Assembly: GCF_002532075.1 (NCBI RefSeq)
Contig: NZ_LYXE01000031.1
Span: 1 to 64,000 of the forward strand
Source: Candidatus Chloroploca asiatica
GTDB lineage: Bacteria > Chloroflexota > Chloroflexia > Chloroflexales > Chloroflexaceae
DNA length: 64,000 nucleotides
Reading direction: 5' to 3'
Positions within the stretch are counted from its first letter, which is position 1. Every line of letters starts with the position of its first letter. Positions 54,131 to 62,580 of this stretch are shown piece after piece. The notes beneath the pieces are model-generated. The model did not search any database and had not been told where the DNA came from. It worked only from the letters and a program-made list of their open reading frames with translations. Position numbers and translations under genes: made by a program.

Positions 54131-54502
54131 ATGAAGGTGTTGCTCGCCGAAGATGAACCAGATATTCGCTTGATCACGCGCCTCGCCCTCGAAGATGCTG
54201 GCTGTACCGTGGTCGCGGTCGCTGATGGACAGGCTGCCGTAGAGGCTGCCATGCGCGAGAGGTTTGATGTTGCGTTGCTTGATGTGATGATGCCCCGTAT
54301 GGATGGCTTCGCTACATGTACGGCGCTCCGTAGCGATGCAGCGACTAGGGCGCTGCCAATTATTTTTCTCACGGCACGTTCGCAAGAGCCTGAAGTGCAA
54401 CACGGGTTGGCTCTCGGTGCCGCTGGCTATATCGTCAAACCATTTGATGTCTTTAGCCTGGTTGAGTTGATGACCTATATTCTTGAGCAGCAACAGCAGT
54501 AG
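54131..54502 (+). CDS. Single-domain response regulator
   Basis: The 123-residue protein is a receiver domain only: MKVLLAEDEPDIRLITRLAL, phosphoacceptor Asp in VALLDVMMPRMDG, Thr in PIIFLTARS and Lys in YIVKPFD. It has no output domain, so it probably relays phosphate or acts by protein contact. AGAGGAAGC precedes the ATG at 54131. It lies 9 bases before the hybrid kinase, its likely partner. Confidence 0.94.
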   Translation: MKVLLAEDEPDIRLITRLALEDAGCTVVAVADGQAAVEAAMRERFDVALLDVMMPRMDGFATCTALRSDAATRALPIIFLTARSQEPEVQHGLALGAAGYIVKPFDVFSLVELMTYILEQQQQ

Positions 54503-54511
54503 ATAGAGCTT

Positions 54512-56590
54512 ATGGATGCACCTGCTACCAGTCTGTCGGATTTGACCCCTCAGATGCTGCACGCTCTCTATCAGGTGAGCCGCCAGCTTGCCCGGAGTCA
54601 GAGCGTGACTCAGATCGAGCGGACGCTTGTCACGGGTCTGTGCGAGGTAGTGCATTGTACCGGAGTTATCTGGTATACGCTGGTCGAGACCGAGGCGGGC
54701 GGTTATCTGGCCTACGGTGATAGCCTCGGGGCACCTGACGTCTTGATGCGCGATCAGCACATCTGGCACGATCAGATCGTGCCTTGGCGTGTGCCGCTGG
54801 TGGAAGATGCGCGGGTGCTATCAGTAGCGACCCTGCTCAATCTCTATCAGGATCAGTGCGCCGCATTTGAAGGGTGTGGGGCGCTCATCACCGGCGAAAA
54901 AAAGGCCTATGCACTTGTCGTCGTGCTCTGGTCAACGCACATACAGCGCCCCACAGGTTGGCAGCAGGCGTTAGTAAGTCTGGCCGAAGATTGTGGTTAT
55001 GGGTTGGATCGCCTCAACGTCAAGCTTGGTCTTGCCACATTTATGCTTGATCAGATGCATCACTTTACGACGATCCGCGCCGAGCAAGAGCGGACACGCG
55101 CCGTGATTGATGCGACGAACGATGCGATCCTGATGATTGACGAATATCGGCGTCCAATCTTGATCAATCGACGGGCGCGCTTCTTTTTCGGGGTCAAAGA
55201 ACGTGAACTGATTGGCAAGAGTTTTGAACAGTTGAGCCGTTTTCTTGCCCAGATTTTTGAACAGAGTACGACTTTCAATGACTGGTTGCTACAATTACTT
55301 GGCTCACAGACAGCCCGCGATGTGCGCGAGTTTGCGCTCCACAGCCCCGAACGACGCTTGCTCCAGTGTTTTTCAGCCCCGGTCACCGATGTCCATGATC
55401 GTTACCGTGGACGCATTTTGATCTTCCGCGACATCACACGGGAACGTGAAGTTGAGCGCATGAAGAACGATTTTGTTTCGACGGTGAGCCACGAGTTGCG
55501 CACCCCGTTGACGAGCATTCAGGGATCGCTTCAGCTTGTCCTCGGCAAACCAGGCAGTCCACGGTCAACTTCGGCTGGCGAACTCTCGCCAAGGAACCTC
55601 GAGTTGCTCACTATTTCCTTGGCGAATACCGAACGCCTGATTCGTCTGATCAATGATATCCTTGATCTTGCCAAAATTGAACAGGGCCGGATTCAACTCA
55701 GGCGTGAACCAATCAGGTCTGAAGAACTTTGCCAGAGTGCGGTGCGTGATATGCATGCGCTGGCGTCAGCAAAGCAGATCAGGCTTGAAGTCGAGGCCAC
55801 GTCAGTGCTGCCGGCAGTGATGGCCGACCGTGATCGCTCGTTGCAGGTCTTGATCAACCTGCTGTCGAATGCGATCAAATTTTCACCCGTTGGAGGCCGG
55901 GTGCTTTTGCGGGTGCAGCGTCATGAGAACGTGGTCTGTTTTGCTGTGCAGGATTGGGGGCGGGGTATTCCACCCGAACACCACGAGCGGGTCTTTCAGC
56001 GTTTTCAACAACTCGACAGCTCAAGTACACGTGAATTCAGCGGCACCGGGTTGGGCTTGGCGATCAGTAAAACCCTGGTGGAAGAACAGGGTGGCAACAT
56101 TTGGCTTGAAAGTGTGGCGGGGCAGGGCACGACGTTTCATTTCACCTTACCGATTGTCCCTGGGAGTGAGGGTCTCGCTTTTTCTAGCGGTGAACCGGTC
56201 CAGGCGCGGCGTTCTCACATCCTGGTTGTTGAAGACGATCCGTATGTCCGTCCGGTCCTGATCCGTCTGCTGCAACGCTACGGTTTGCAAGTCACCCACG
56301 CCAACGATGGGTTTGAGGCCCTGGCGGCGATCAACTTGTTGCAACCCGATCTTGTACTGCTTGATATCAAGATGCCAGGCATTGATGGGCTTGAAGTGCT
56401 CTATCGTATGCATCAGCATCCCGAAATGGCGCACATTCCCGTTATTATTTTGACAGCCGATGATCTCAACGAGCATACCCGCACCCGTGGTATGGCACTT
56501 GGCGCTCGTGCGTATCTCGAGAAGCCCGTTGGCTCGGAACGACTGATTAACACGATCAATCGGGTACTCGCAGCAGAGGAACAGGGATGA
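54512..56590 (+). CDS. Hybrid histidine kinase (GAF-PAS-HisKA-HATPase-REC)
   Basis: The 692-residue soluble kinase has a GAF-like N-domain (about 15-190) and a PAS domain (about 205-315, VIDATNDAILMIDEYRRPIL). The phosphoacceptor is His327 in STVSHELRTPLTS. The HATPase has the N-box LINLLSNAIKFSPVGG, DWGRGIP and GTGLGLAI. A C-terminal receiver carries Asp618 (LLDIKMPGIDG). It should autophosphorylate and pass phosphate His to Asp internally or to neighbouring receivers. It lacks a membrane helix, so it senses in the cytoplasm. The last 4 bases overlap the next gene (ATGA). Confidence 0.94.
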   Translation: MDAPATSLSDLTPQMLHALYQVSRQLARSQSVTQIERTLVTGLCEVVHCTGVIWYTLVETEAGGYLAYGDSLGAPDVLMRDQHIWHDQIVPWRVPLVEDARVLSVATLLNLYQDQCAAFEGCGALITGEKKAYALVVVLWSTHIQRPTGWQQALVSLAEDCGYGLDRLNVKLGLATFMLDQMHHFTTIRAEQERTRAVIDATNDAILMIDEYRRPILINRRARFFFGVKERELIGKSFEQLSRFLAQIFEQSTTFNDWLLQLLGSQTARDVREFALHSPERRLLQCFSAPVTDVHDRYRGRILIFRDITREREVERMKNDFVSTVSHELRTPLTSIQGSLQLVLGKPGSPRSTSAGELSPRNLELLTISLANTERLIRLINDILDLAKIEQGRIQLRREPIRSEELCQSAVRDMHALASAKQIRLEVEATSVLPAVMADRDRSLQVLINLLSNAIKFSPVGGRVLLRVQRHENVVCFAVQDWGRGIPPEHHERVFQRFQQLDSSSTREFSGTGLGLAISKTLVEEQGGNIWLESVAGQGTTFHFTLPIVPGSEGLAFSSGEPVQARRSHILVVEDDPYVRPVLIRLLQRYGLQVTHANDGFEALAAINLLQPDLVLLDIKMPGIDGLEVLYRMHQHPEMAHIPVIILTADDLNEHTRTRGMALGARAYLEKPVGSERLINTINRVLAAEEQG

Positions 56591-58218
56591 AGGCTACGCC
56601 ACCGGAACTTGACCGTCTGACGCATGCGCTGATGTCGCCCCTGACGACCCTGCAAGGGACAGTGCAGTTGTTGCAGCGACGGCTCAGCAATGGGCCTGAT
56701 GAGCAGCAAGCGTTGCTGCTTGCCGCGCTGGAGCGCAATGTGCAGCGCCTGCGAACCGTATGCGACCTCCTTTTGCAACGAGCCTCGTTTGATGGCACGC
56801 ACCTTCAGATGCGCGTGCTCCCAGACGACCTGGCCCATCATAGTGCGGCCAGCACCACAACAACCTACCAGGATCTGCCTGTTGCCCCTGCGCAAGCGGT
56901 ACAACCACCTGTCGAAACAGTCACGTCCAGGGGTGGTCATCAGTGCGTTCTCGTGATTGCAGCCGCGACGAGCCCTGCTGCCATGCTTCTTCCGTTGCTG
57001 CACGAGCGTGGTTTTACCGTCGAACTGATCGAAGCGTCGACCAGCGGCATTGACCGTGTCCGTGAAGTTCGCCCGTCCCTTGTTCTCGTCGATCCGCATG
57101 TCGATCACGAGGCTGAAATAGCGCTCCAGATCCTGAGTGAAGACCCCGAAACCAAAGGGATTGTGCTCGCTGTGCTGAGCAACGAGTTCCACTGGACAGG
57201 AACACGCCATCCTTTCCTCATTGACCCGATGCTCGCGCCCGAGCAAGCCGTTCACTTACTCACCCAGCACCTGAGCCCCAGCGATAACCCGCTTCACTCG
57301 CGCCAACGCATTTTGATTGTTGATGACGAACCTGACATTGCCATGATGATCGCTGCCCAGTTTGAACGTGACGGCTTCCAGACGACGCAGGTTCATAGTG
57401 GCACCGAGGTGTTGCAGATCGTCCGCGAGCAACGCTTTGATCTTATTCTGCTTGACGTCATGCTGCCTGACATTGATGGCTTCACCGCCCTCGGGGGGTT
57501 GCGTGCCCAGGCCGAAACGCAATTGATCCCGATTATCCTGCTTTCGGCGATCAATTCACCCATGGAAAAGGTGCGCGGGCTAGAATTAGGGGCTGATGAT
57601 TATATCACCAAGCCTTTCAGTGCTGCGGAACTGAGTGCGCGGGTGCAGGCTGCGATGCGGCGGAGTGAACGCGAAGGCGGCGCGAATCCTTCCACCCGTC
57701 TCCCTGGCAATATTGCCATTGAGCGGGCGATCAGCCAGCGCATCGACCAGGGTCTACCCTTTGCTGTGGGCTATTGCGATCTTGATAACTTCAAAGCCTA
57801 CAACGACCGTTATGGCTTTCTCAAAGGTGACGCCGTCATTCTGCGCACAGCACAGATCTTGCTCGATGCGATTCGTACGATGGGCAACCCTGATGATTTT
57901 GTTGGCCACATTGGTGGGGATGATTTCGTGGTCATCAGCACGCCCGACCGCATCGAGGCCATCTGCAGCACGGCAGTCGCTCGTTTTGATGCAACTGCGC
58001 CCTTCTTCTACGATCCAGCAACGCGTCAACGAGGTTTTATCAGTGGGGTTGATCGCCAGGATCGGCCTACCAGGTTTCCCCTAGCCAGCATCACCATCAC
58101 CGTCATCAGCAGCGCACGACATACGTTTCGTCATCCCGGCGAAGTCGCGCAGCGGGCTGCTGAAGGCAAAAAACGGGGCAAACAGATCCCTGGTAGCCTT
58201 TACCTGTTGCAAGAATAA
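56587..58218 (+). CDS. HisKA-like, receiver and GGDEF protein
   Basis: The 543-residue protein starts with a HisKA-like helical pair (LTHALMSPLTTLQGTVQLLQ, His13; then RNVQRLRTVCDLLLQRASFD) but has no ATPase domain. A degenerate receiver (about 118-225, LVLVDPHVD) and a full receiver with Asp290 (LLDVMLPDIDG) follow. The diguanylate cyclase domain has GGDDF at 443-447 and DNFKAYNDRYG. The inhibitory RxxD is replaced by NPDD. It probably makes cyclic-di-GMP when phosphorylated. No EAL gene is near. Confidence 0.88.
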   Translation: MKATPPELDRLTHALMSPLTTLQGTVQLLQRRLSNGPDEQQALLLAALERNVQRLRTVCDLLLQRASFDGTHLQMRVLPDDLAHHSAASTTTTYQDLPVAPAQAVQPPVETVTSRGGHQCVLVIAAATSPAAMLLPLLHERGFTVELIEASTSGIDRVREVRPSLVLVDPHVDHEAEIALQILSEDPETKGIVLAVLSNEFHWTGTRHPFLIDPMLAPEQAVHLLTQHLSPSDNPLHSRQRILIVDDEPDIAMMIAAQFERDGFQTTQVHSGTEVLQIVREQRFDLILLDVMLPDIDGFTALGGLRAQAETQLIPIILLSAINSPMEKVRGLELGADDYITKPFSAAELSARVQAAMRRSEREGGANPSTRLPGNIAIERAISQRIDQGLPFAVGYCDLDNFKAYNDRYGFLKGDAVILRTAQILLDAIRTMGNPDDFVGHIGGDDFVVISTPDRIEAICSTAVARFDATAPFFYDPATRQRGFISGVDRQDRPTRFPLASITITVISSARHTFRHPGEVAQRAAEGKKRGKQIPGSLYLLQE

Positions 58219-58226
58219 CCTTGGTA

Positions 58227-58556
58227 TTAGGCCACCGAGCGTGCCGGAGTTGGCTCTTCTGAAGGTGGACTACAGACGGCGCAGACTCGGAAGGGTATGC
58301 CTGTCCCAGTTACCGTGCGAATATGCTCACGGCTGCCGCAATAGCGGCATACCGAGAGATTCTCGATATCCTCGGCACGCCAAAGTTGAGGGGCCATGGT
58401 TATCTCCATTGGCTCCTCAATCGAGAGCATGCCAACCTTGACACACACGGCAGCAGGGAAGATATCGGCAACACGGGCGAAGATCTTATGTGGATGCGAG
58501 TAGACCTCATCACCAATGAGGATCCCTGTCATCCGGGGATGTGACCGAATTTTCAT
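58227..58556 (-). CDS. Zinc-ribbon protein of unknown function
   Basis: The 109-residue product has an N-terminal beta-rich half (MTGILIGDEVYSHPHKIFAR) and a C-terminal zinc ribbon with CRYC and CAVC about 20 residues apart. No similarity is recognised. It begins in ATGA overlap with the gene upstream, so the two are translated together. A shorter start at the internal Met9 is possible. Confidence 0.75.
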   Translation of the reverse strand: MKIRSHPRMTGILIGDEVYSHPHKIFARVADIFPAAVCVKVGMLSIEEPMEITMAPQLWRAEDIENLSVCRYCGSREHIRTVTGTGIPFRVCAVCSPPSEEPTPARSVA

Positions 58557-58795
58557 AACTCGTCAAGCCGGGCGACAAGCCGTTGGAGATCAGTGTCGTC
58601 CAGCGCGAAACCTGGAGAGTCAGCGAACATCAGATCATCAAGGATTGTACGAAACAGAGGCAGATCATGTTCGTCAACCGTCAAGGCACCTTGTTCAAGC
58701 GCGTAAAAGCGATCAACGGCCCAATTGGCCAGTTGCTCAGCACTGATACGATGCGCAAGGCGCGCCTGAAGTTGAGTACGTATGTCACGACGCAT
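58553..58795 (-). CDS. Small helical protein of unknown function
   Basis: From ATG 58795 the product has 80 residues, mostly helical and acidic at its end (LANWAVDRFYALEQGALTVD, RTILDDLMFADSPGFALDDT). The frame can be extended to 58873, but those residues lie over the terminator hairpin. A TATGAT -10-like hexamer preceded by TGC (58800-58807, - strand) lies so close that the mRNA would start at or near the ATG. Family not recognised. Confidence 0.7.
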   Translation of the reverse strand: MRRDIRTQLQARLAHRISAEQLANWAVDRFYALEQGALTVDEHDLPLFRTILDDLMFADSPGFALDDTDLQRLVARLDEL

Positions 58796-58842
58796 TAGTA
58801 TCATAGCATAAGATTCTTGTTTTTGCATTCCCCGAAAAACTT

Positions 58843-58885
58843 TTTTGTTCCGTTTTGGCAGCGAAGCCGCCAAAACGGAACAAAA
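58843..58885 (-). terminator. Intrinsic terminator of the pyrH-Cas4-like run
   Basis: The arms 58843-58859 and 58869-58885 are perfectly complementary over 17 bases with a nine-base loop. On the - strand it is followed by AAGTTTTTC, a short uridine run. It ends transcription coming from the Cas4-like genes. Confidence 0.8.
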
Positions 58886-58915
58886 GAACAGGCTTGACTG
58901 CCTGCGCCAAAGGCG

Positions 58916-59434
58916 CTAGGCAAGGGCATCCTCACACAACTCACGAAACCCACAGCCCGCACACCGTCGAGCTTCGTCGTGGCTCCGCCCAACCTCGGCT
59001 TGATCGAGCAGATCGCGCATCACGGCAAGCGTGGCAAGCAGTTCGTCGCGCACTGCCGGCGTATACGCAAGGCGAAAGGTCGTTTGTGCATAACGGAGCA
59101 GACCATAGGGTGGGGCCTGTCCGGTGGTGGCTTCCACGAGCAGACAATAGGCGGCCAGTTGCATTAGATCAGAGTCATAGGGTGTGCTGGCCTGGCGACC
59201 TGGTTTGACCTCAACCGGAATCGTATATCCACCTCGTTCAAGCAGGTAATCGGGCTTGCCCGTCAGCCCATATGCTGCTGCAAAGAGGGGGCGTTGCAGG
59301 CGACGGCCTTCGCCGACATCATCGGCCACCACCCGACCCCAGGGTAACCCAGTACGCCGACGCAGGAGCACAGCGCTTGCCAGGACGAGCAAGGCCAACC
59401 CGATCAAACCAGCAGCGAGGGTCTCTATTGCCAC
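58916..59434 (-). CDS. Cas4-like nuclease, catalytic half with membrane anchor
   Basis: Starting at the GTG at 59434 the product has 172 residues. A membrane helix (about 4-24, LAAGLIGLALLVLASAVLL) is followed by a PD-(D/E)xK domain: Asp62 (GKPDYLLE), Glu75 and Lys77 (IPVEVKPGR), and Gln92-x3-Tyr96. A cysteine set at Cys158, Cys161, Cys167 (CAGCGFRELC) matches three of the four iron-sulfur ligands of Cas4. The fourth cysteine is missing here but occurs in the upstream gene, which it overlaps by 10 bases. No cas genes or CRISPR array are near. Confidence 0.85.
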   Translation of the reverse strand: MAIETLAAGLIGLALLVLASAVLLRRRTGLPWGRVVADDVGEGRRLQRPLFAAAYGLTGKPDYLLERGGYTIPVEVKPGRQASTPYDSDLMQLAAYCLLVEATTGQAPPYGLLRYAQTTFRLAYTPAVRDELLATLAVMRDLLDQAEVGRSHDEARRCAGCGFRELCEDALA

Positions 59435-59652
59435 GCTACCACCAGCAGCAGCACTCCGCCGATCAGCAGAGCAACACCAAGCCACCATGCGCCCTGACTG
59501 AGGGCGACCGCCCGTCCGTGGCGAGCGTGGCGCACCATACCGGCGGCCCGGCGCTCGTGCCCAGCAGGTTCCTGACCGGCGACCCGTCGGAGCCACCAGG
59601 CACGAGCGCAAAAGACAAACTCACCTACTTCACTCGCACGAATAACCGACAT
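59425..59652 (-). CDS. Cas4-like nuclease, N-terminal half with membrane anchor
   Basis: The 75-residue product reads RASEVGEFVFCARAWWLRRV, like the N-terminal end of Cas4 with its single first cysteine (Cys15). GMVRHARHG (His42) follows, which resembles motif I (G-x3-H), then a membrane helix at about 55-74 (WWLGVALLIGGVLLLVVAW). It ends with a stop just inside the next gene. Together the two halves carry all ligands and catalytic residues of a Cas4/RecB-type nuclease. It starts 19 bases after the rseP stop, so it is in the envelope operon. Confidence 0.82.
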   Translation of the reverse strand: MSVIRASEVGEFVFCARAWWLRRVAGQEPAGHERRAAGMVRHARHGRAVALSQGAWWLGVALLIGGVLLLVVAWQ

Positions 59653-59671
59653 ACGTCACCCTATCCCACGG

Positions 59672-60856
59672 CTACGAACCACCGAGGATCGGATTGCCTC
59701 GGATCGCATTCATAACATCATTGACCGTAATCAACAACATCAGGCCCATCAGCGCGACAAACCCAATTGCATGGACAAGGGCTTCCTTTTCGGGGGGGAC
59801 TTTCTTGCCACCACGGAGCAACTCGATCACCGAGAAGACAATATGGCTGCCGTCGAGCGCGGGGATGGGCAACAGATTGAGCAAGAAGAGATTCAGGCTC
59901 AACACGGCGGTCAGATTCCAGAACGCAATGAAGCCACCGGGTTGCTGGATCACCTCACCCGTCGCACGTGCAATGCCAACCGGTCCAATTGGTTCACCAT
60001 CGGGTGATGGTGTTGACGAGATAATGCCAAAGATTGCGCCAGGCAAGCCTGCCAGGGCATTAAGCATCCGTCCGAGCAAATCGAGGCTATGGGTCACCCC
60101 CGTCCAGGCTGCCTGGATGGGGCCTGCCTCAACCATCTCGATATCCTGCCCATAACTAAAACCAAAGCCCGACTCAATCTGGGCCCCACTCGGTGATGTC
60201 CAGGGGCCAGGGGTAACGATCAGCGTCACCTCGCGGTCATCACGGAGGACGACGGCCTCGACCGACTGGCCGAGATTATTGCGTCCGACGTCACCGATGA
60301 CCGTCGCGTCGATGGCTGGGCGACCATCGAGGCTTACCAGTTCATCACCGGCCTGAAACCCAGCGACGGCTGCGGGGGTAGCATCAAAGACCTCACCAAT
60401 CAACTGGCGCCCGGTAGGGGTTGGTACCCCCATAAAGAAAAAGAGCACCGCAAAGATGAGCATAGCCAGCAGAAGATTCATCAACGGGCCAGCGACCATC
60501 ACCGCGATTTTGCGCAGTGGTGGTGCAGCCGCAAGGGTGCCTGACCCACCACTATAGATATTATCTTCGGCGCCTTCGTGGCCAGCAAAGCGCACAAAGC
60601 CACCAATAGGCAGCCAGTTCAGCGTATACTTCACGCCATTGCGTTCAAAGAGCACCATAGCCCTGGGGGGGAAGCCGACGCCAAATTCTTCGACTTTAAT
60701 GCCCATCCAGATAGCCGTCAGAAAATGACCAAGCTCGTGGACAACCACCAGCAAACCAAGCATCAGCAAAAAAGCAACAATCGCCACAATCGGATTGCTG
60801 CTTGCTTGCTCGACTGCCTGTTGAAGCGGGGCTGCCGCCGCAGTAAGTAACTCCAT
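59672..60856 (-). CDS. rseP: Site-2 membrane metalloprotease RseP
   Basis: The 394-residue M50 protease has the zinc motif HELGH (VVHELGHFLTAIW), the PDZ domain in the middle (GFQAGDELVSLDGRPAID), and the C-terminal NLLPIPALDG site with the third ligand. It cleaves membrane-anchored regulators such as anti-sigma factors. It follows cdsA by 80 bases and has its own promoter. No dxr lies between cdsA and rseP, although the two often flank it. Confidence 0.95.
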   Translation of the reverse strand: MELLTAAAAPLQQAVEQASSNPIVAIVAFLLMLGLLVVVHELGHFLTAIWMGIKVEEFGVGFPPRAMVLFERNGVKYTLNWLPIGGFVRFAGHEGAEDNIYSGGSGTLAAAPPLRKIAVMVAGPLMNLLLAMLIFAVLFFFMGVPTPTGRQLIGEVFDATPAAVAGFQAGDELVSLDGRPAIDATVIGDVGRNNLGQSVEAVVLRDDREVTLIVTPGPWTSPSGAQIESGFGFSYGQDIEMVEAGPIQAAWTGVTHSLDLLGRMLNALAGLPGAIFGIISSTPSPDGEPIGPVGIARATGEVIQQPGGFIAFWNLTAVLSLNLFLLNLLPIPALDGSHIVFSVIELLRGGKKVPPEKEALVHAIGFVALMGLMLLITVNDVMNAIRGNPILGGS

Positions 60857-60911
60857 CTTCTTGCTCCCTCGGGGTACCTATCACTCCACATAAGATCGAT
60901 GTACTCAAAGT

Positions 60912-60940
60912 AGTGTAGCGAGTCTGAGGGGCAGCGTCAA
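60912..60940 (-). promoter_or_regulatory. rseP promoter
   Basis: On the - strand TTGACG (60940-60935) and TACACT (60917-60912) are 17 bases apart. The -35 overlaps the cdsA stop codon. The predicted start is near 60905, giving a leader of about 50 bases, and it would allow rseP and the Cas4-like genes to be made apart from pyrH-cdsA. Confidence 0.65.
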
Positions 60941-61845
60941 GACGAAGTGAAAGCCATCGCCAACACCACACCATAATAGACCACTGGCCCGGTAAAGAGC
61001 AGGCTATCCATCCGGTCAAGGATGCCCCCATGACCAGGTATCAACGTACCGGAGTCTTTGACGCCAATCTGGCGTTTGATCAAAGACTCACAGAGGTCAC
61101 CAAGTGGACCGGCGATCCCGGTTGCAAAGCCAATCAAGACAGCCCCGGCATATGAGATCGGCAAACCCATCAAATAGACAGCGACAAGAGCGGTAAGGAT
61201 CGAAGCGACCATCCCCCCGGCAAAGCCTTCCCATGACTTTTTCGGACTGAGCACGGGGGCCATTTTATGCCGACCGATTGATCGACCAACAAAAAAAGCG
61301 GCACTATCTTGAATCCAAGTAATCGCCAGCACAAGAAAGAGCCAGGCCGTCCCAGGAGGAATCCCGAGGCCAGCGAGAGGAGCGGGGCGCAAAGGGGTCG
61401 AGAGTTGGGTCAGCAGAATAAACGCGCTGAGCAACCAGCCAATATAGATGGCCCCTGCGAGGGTCAGCGCCCAATTTTGAATGCTATTGGTACGATCACC
61501 GGGCAACAACTCATAGATCAGGGTCAGGCTCACAGCGAGGGCGAGGAACAAGCCGGTGACATCAAAGGGGGTCAAAGGGCGCACAGCGGCGGCGAGGCAG
61601 AAGGCGAGGCCGACAGCGATGCCTGGGCCAGAGCGGGGCGCGAAGCCGCCCTGGCGAAAGATCGCAAACAACTCACGGATCGCGAGCACCACACACACAC
61701 CAACGACCAGGATCGTAGCGAGGGGCCACCAGCCTGCTGCCACAATCAGGGGGATGAGAATTGCCACACTGACCAGTCGTCGTGTCAGCGAGCCAGCCTT
61801 ACTCGGAGAGTCCGCCGAAGCGGCGTTCGCGCCGTCCATATTCAC
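60937..61845 (-). CDS. cdsA: Phosphatidate cytidylyltransferase
   Basis: The 302-residue polytopic membrane enzyme shows the CDP-alcohol signatures LSPKKSWEGFAGGM and GDLCESLIKRQIGVKDSGTL followed by PGHGGILDRMDS. It makes CDP-diacylglycerol from phosphatidate and CTP. About eight hydrophobic helices are visible. A GTG at 61845 or ATG at 61839 starts it within the uppS gene, an unusually long overlap of about 45 bases. Confidence 0.95.
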   Translation of the reverse strand: MNMDGANAASADSPSKAGSLTRRLVSVAILIPLIVAAGWWPLATILVVGVCVVLAIRELFAIFRQGGFAPRSGPGIAVGLAFCLAAAVRPLTPFDVTGLFLALAVSLTLIYELLPGDRTNSIQNWALTLAGAIYIGWLLSAFILLTQLSTPLRPAPLAGLGIPPGTAWLFLVLAITWIQDSAAFFVGRSIGRHKMAPVLSPKKSWEGFAGGMVASILTALVAVYLMGLPISYAGAVLIGFATGIAGPLGDLCESLIKRQIGVKDSGTLIPGHGGILDRMDSLLFTGPVVYYGVVLAMAFTSS

Positions 61846-62509
61846 TAACTGCCTGATGAAGATGTTCTGGGCGAAAATCGGGCCAGAACACCGGCGTTAC
61901 CCAGTACTCACTATAAGCGGCCTGCCAGATCAAAAAATTCGAAATCCGGCGTTCACCGCTGGTACGAATCACCAGATCGGGATCAGGCATACCGGCGGTC
62001 GAGAGCCGCGCACTGATGGCCTCTTCGGTAATCTGGTCAGCCCCAACGCCCTGCGCAACGAGGTCACGCACAGCATCCACAATATCAAGGCGTCCGCCAT
62101 AATTGAAGGCGATCGCCAGGGTCAACCCTGTATTTTCACCGGTCAGGTCAACGGCCTGTTGCACCTTGCGTGCAAGCAATGGAGTCAAGCCCTGGAGTCG
62201 TCCAAGGTGGCGCAAGCGCACATTCTGCCGGTGCAAATTTTGTGTTTCGCGATCAATAAAATCGCTCAAGATCTGCATCAACCCCTGCACTTCAAGTGAG
62301 GGCCGATTCCAATTTTCGGTTGAAAACGCATACAGGGTCAGAAAGCGCACCCCGATCTGATGGGCTTCGTTGACAATCGCACGAATATTCTCTGTTCCGG
62401 CGCGATGACCAGCAAGGCGCGGCAAACCACGCTGGCGTGCCCATCGCCCATTGCCGTCCATAATCACCGCGATATGGTTCGGGATGCGTCCGCCGTCTGG
62501 GGTGGTCAT
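61799..62509 (-). CDS. uppS: Undecaprenyl diphosphate synthase
   Basis: The product of about 236 residues begins near RIPNHIAVIMDGNGRWARQR, the substrate-binding motif of cis-prenyltransferases, with RLAGHRAGTENI and the C-terminal RTSGERRISNFLIWQAAYSE. It makes the C55 lipid carrier for cell wall synthesis. I choose ATG 62509. An ATG at 62578, two bases after the frr stop, would add 23 residues and cannot be excluded. Confidence 0.94.
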   Translation of the reverse strand: MTTPDGGRIPNHIAVIMDGNGRWARQRGLPRLAGHRAGTENIRAIVNEAHQIGVRFLTLYAFSTENWNRPSLEVQGLMQILSDFIDRETQNLHRQNVRLRHLGRLQGLTPLLARKVQQAVDLTGENTGLTLAIAFNYGGRLDIVDAVRDLVAQGVGADQITEEAISARLSTAGMPDPDLVIRTSGERRISNFLIWQAAYSEYWVTPVFWPDFRPEHLHQAVSEYGRRERRFGGLSE

Positions 62510-62580
62510 ACAGGACGCCTCTTTGTTAGCGAGGGGAACCGGAGATCCAGCCCCGGCGCTCCTGAGAACCTGGGTCATCT

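Noticed and set aside
58916-59652. Reading the Cas4-like pair as a CRISPR system
   Set aside because: No array, cas1/cas2 or effector genes lie anywhere in the window.
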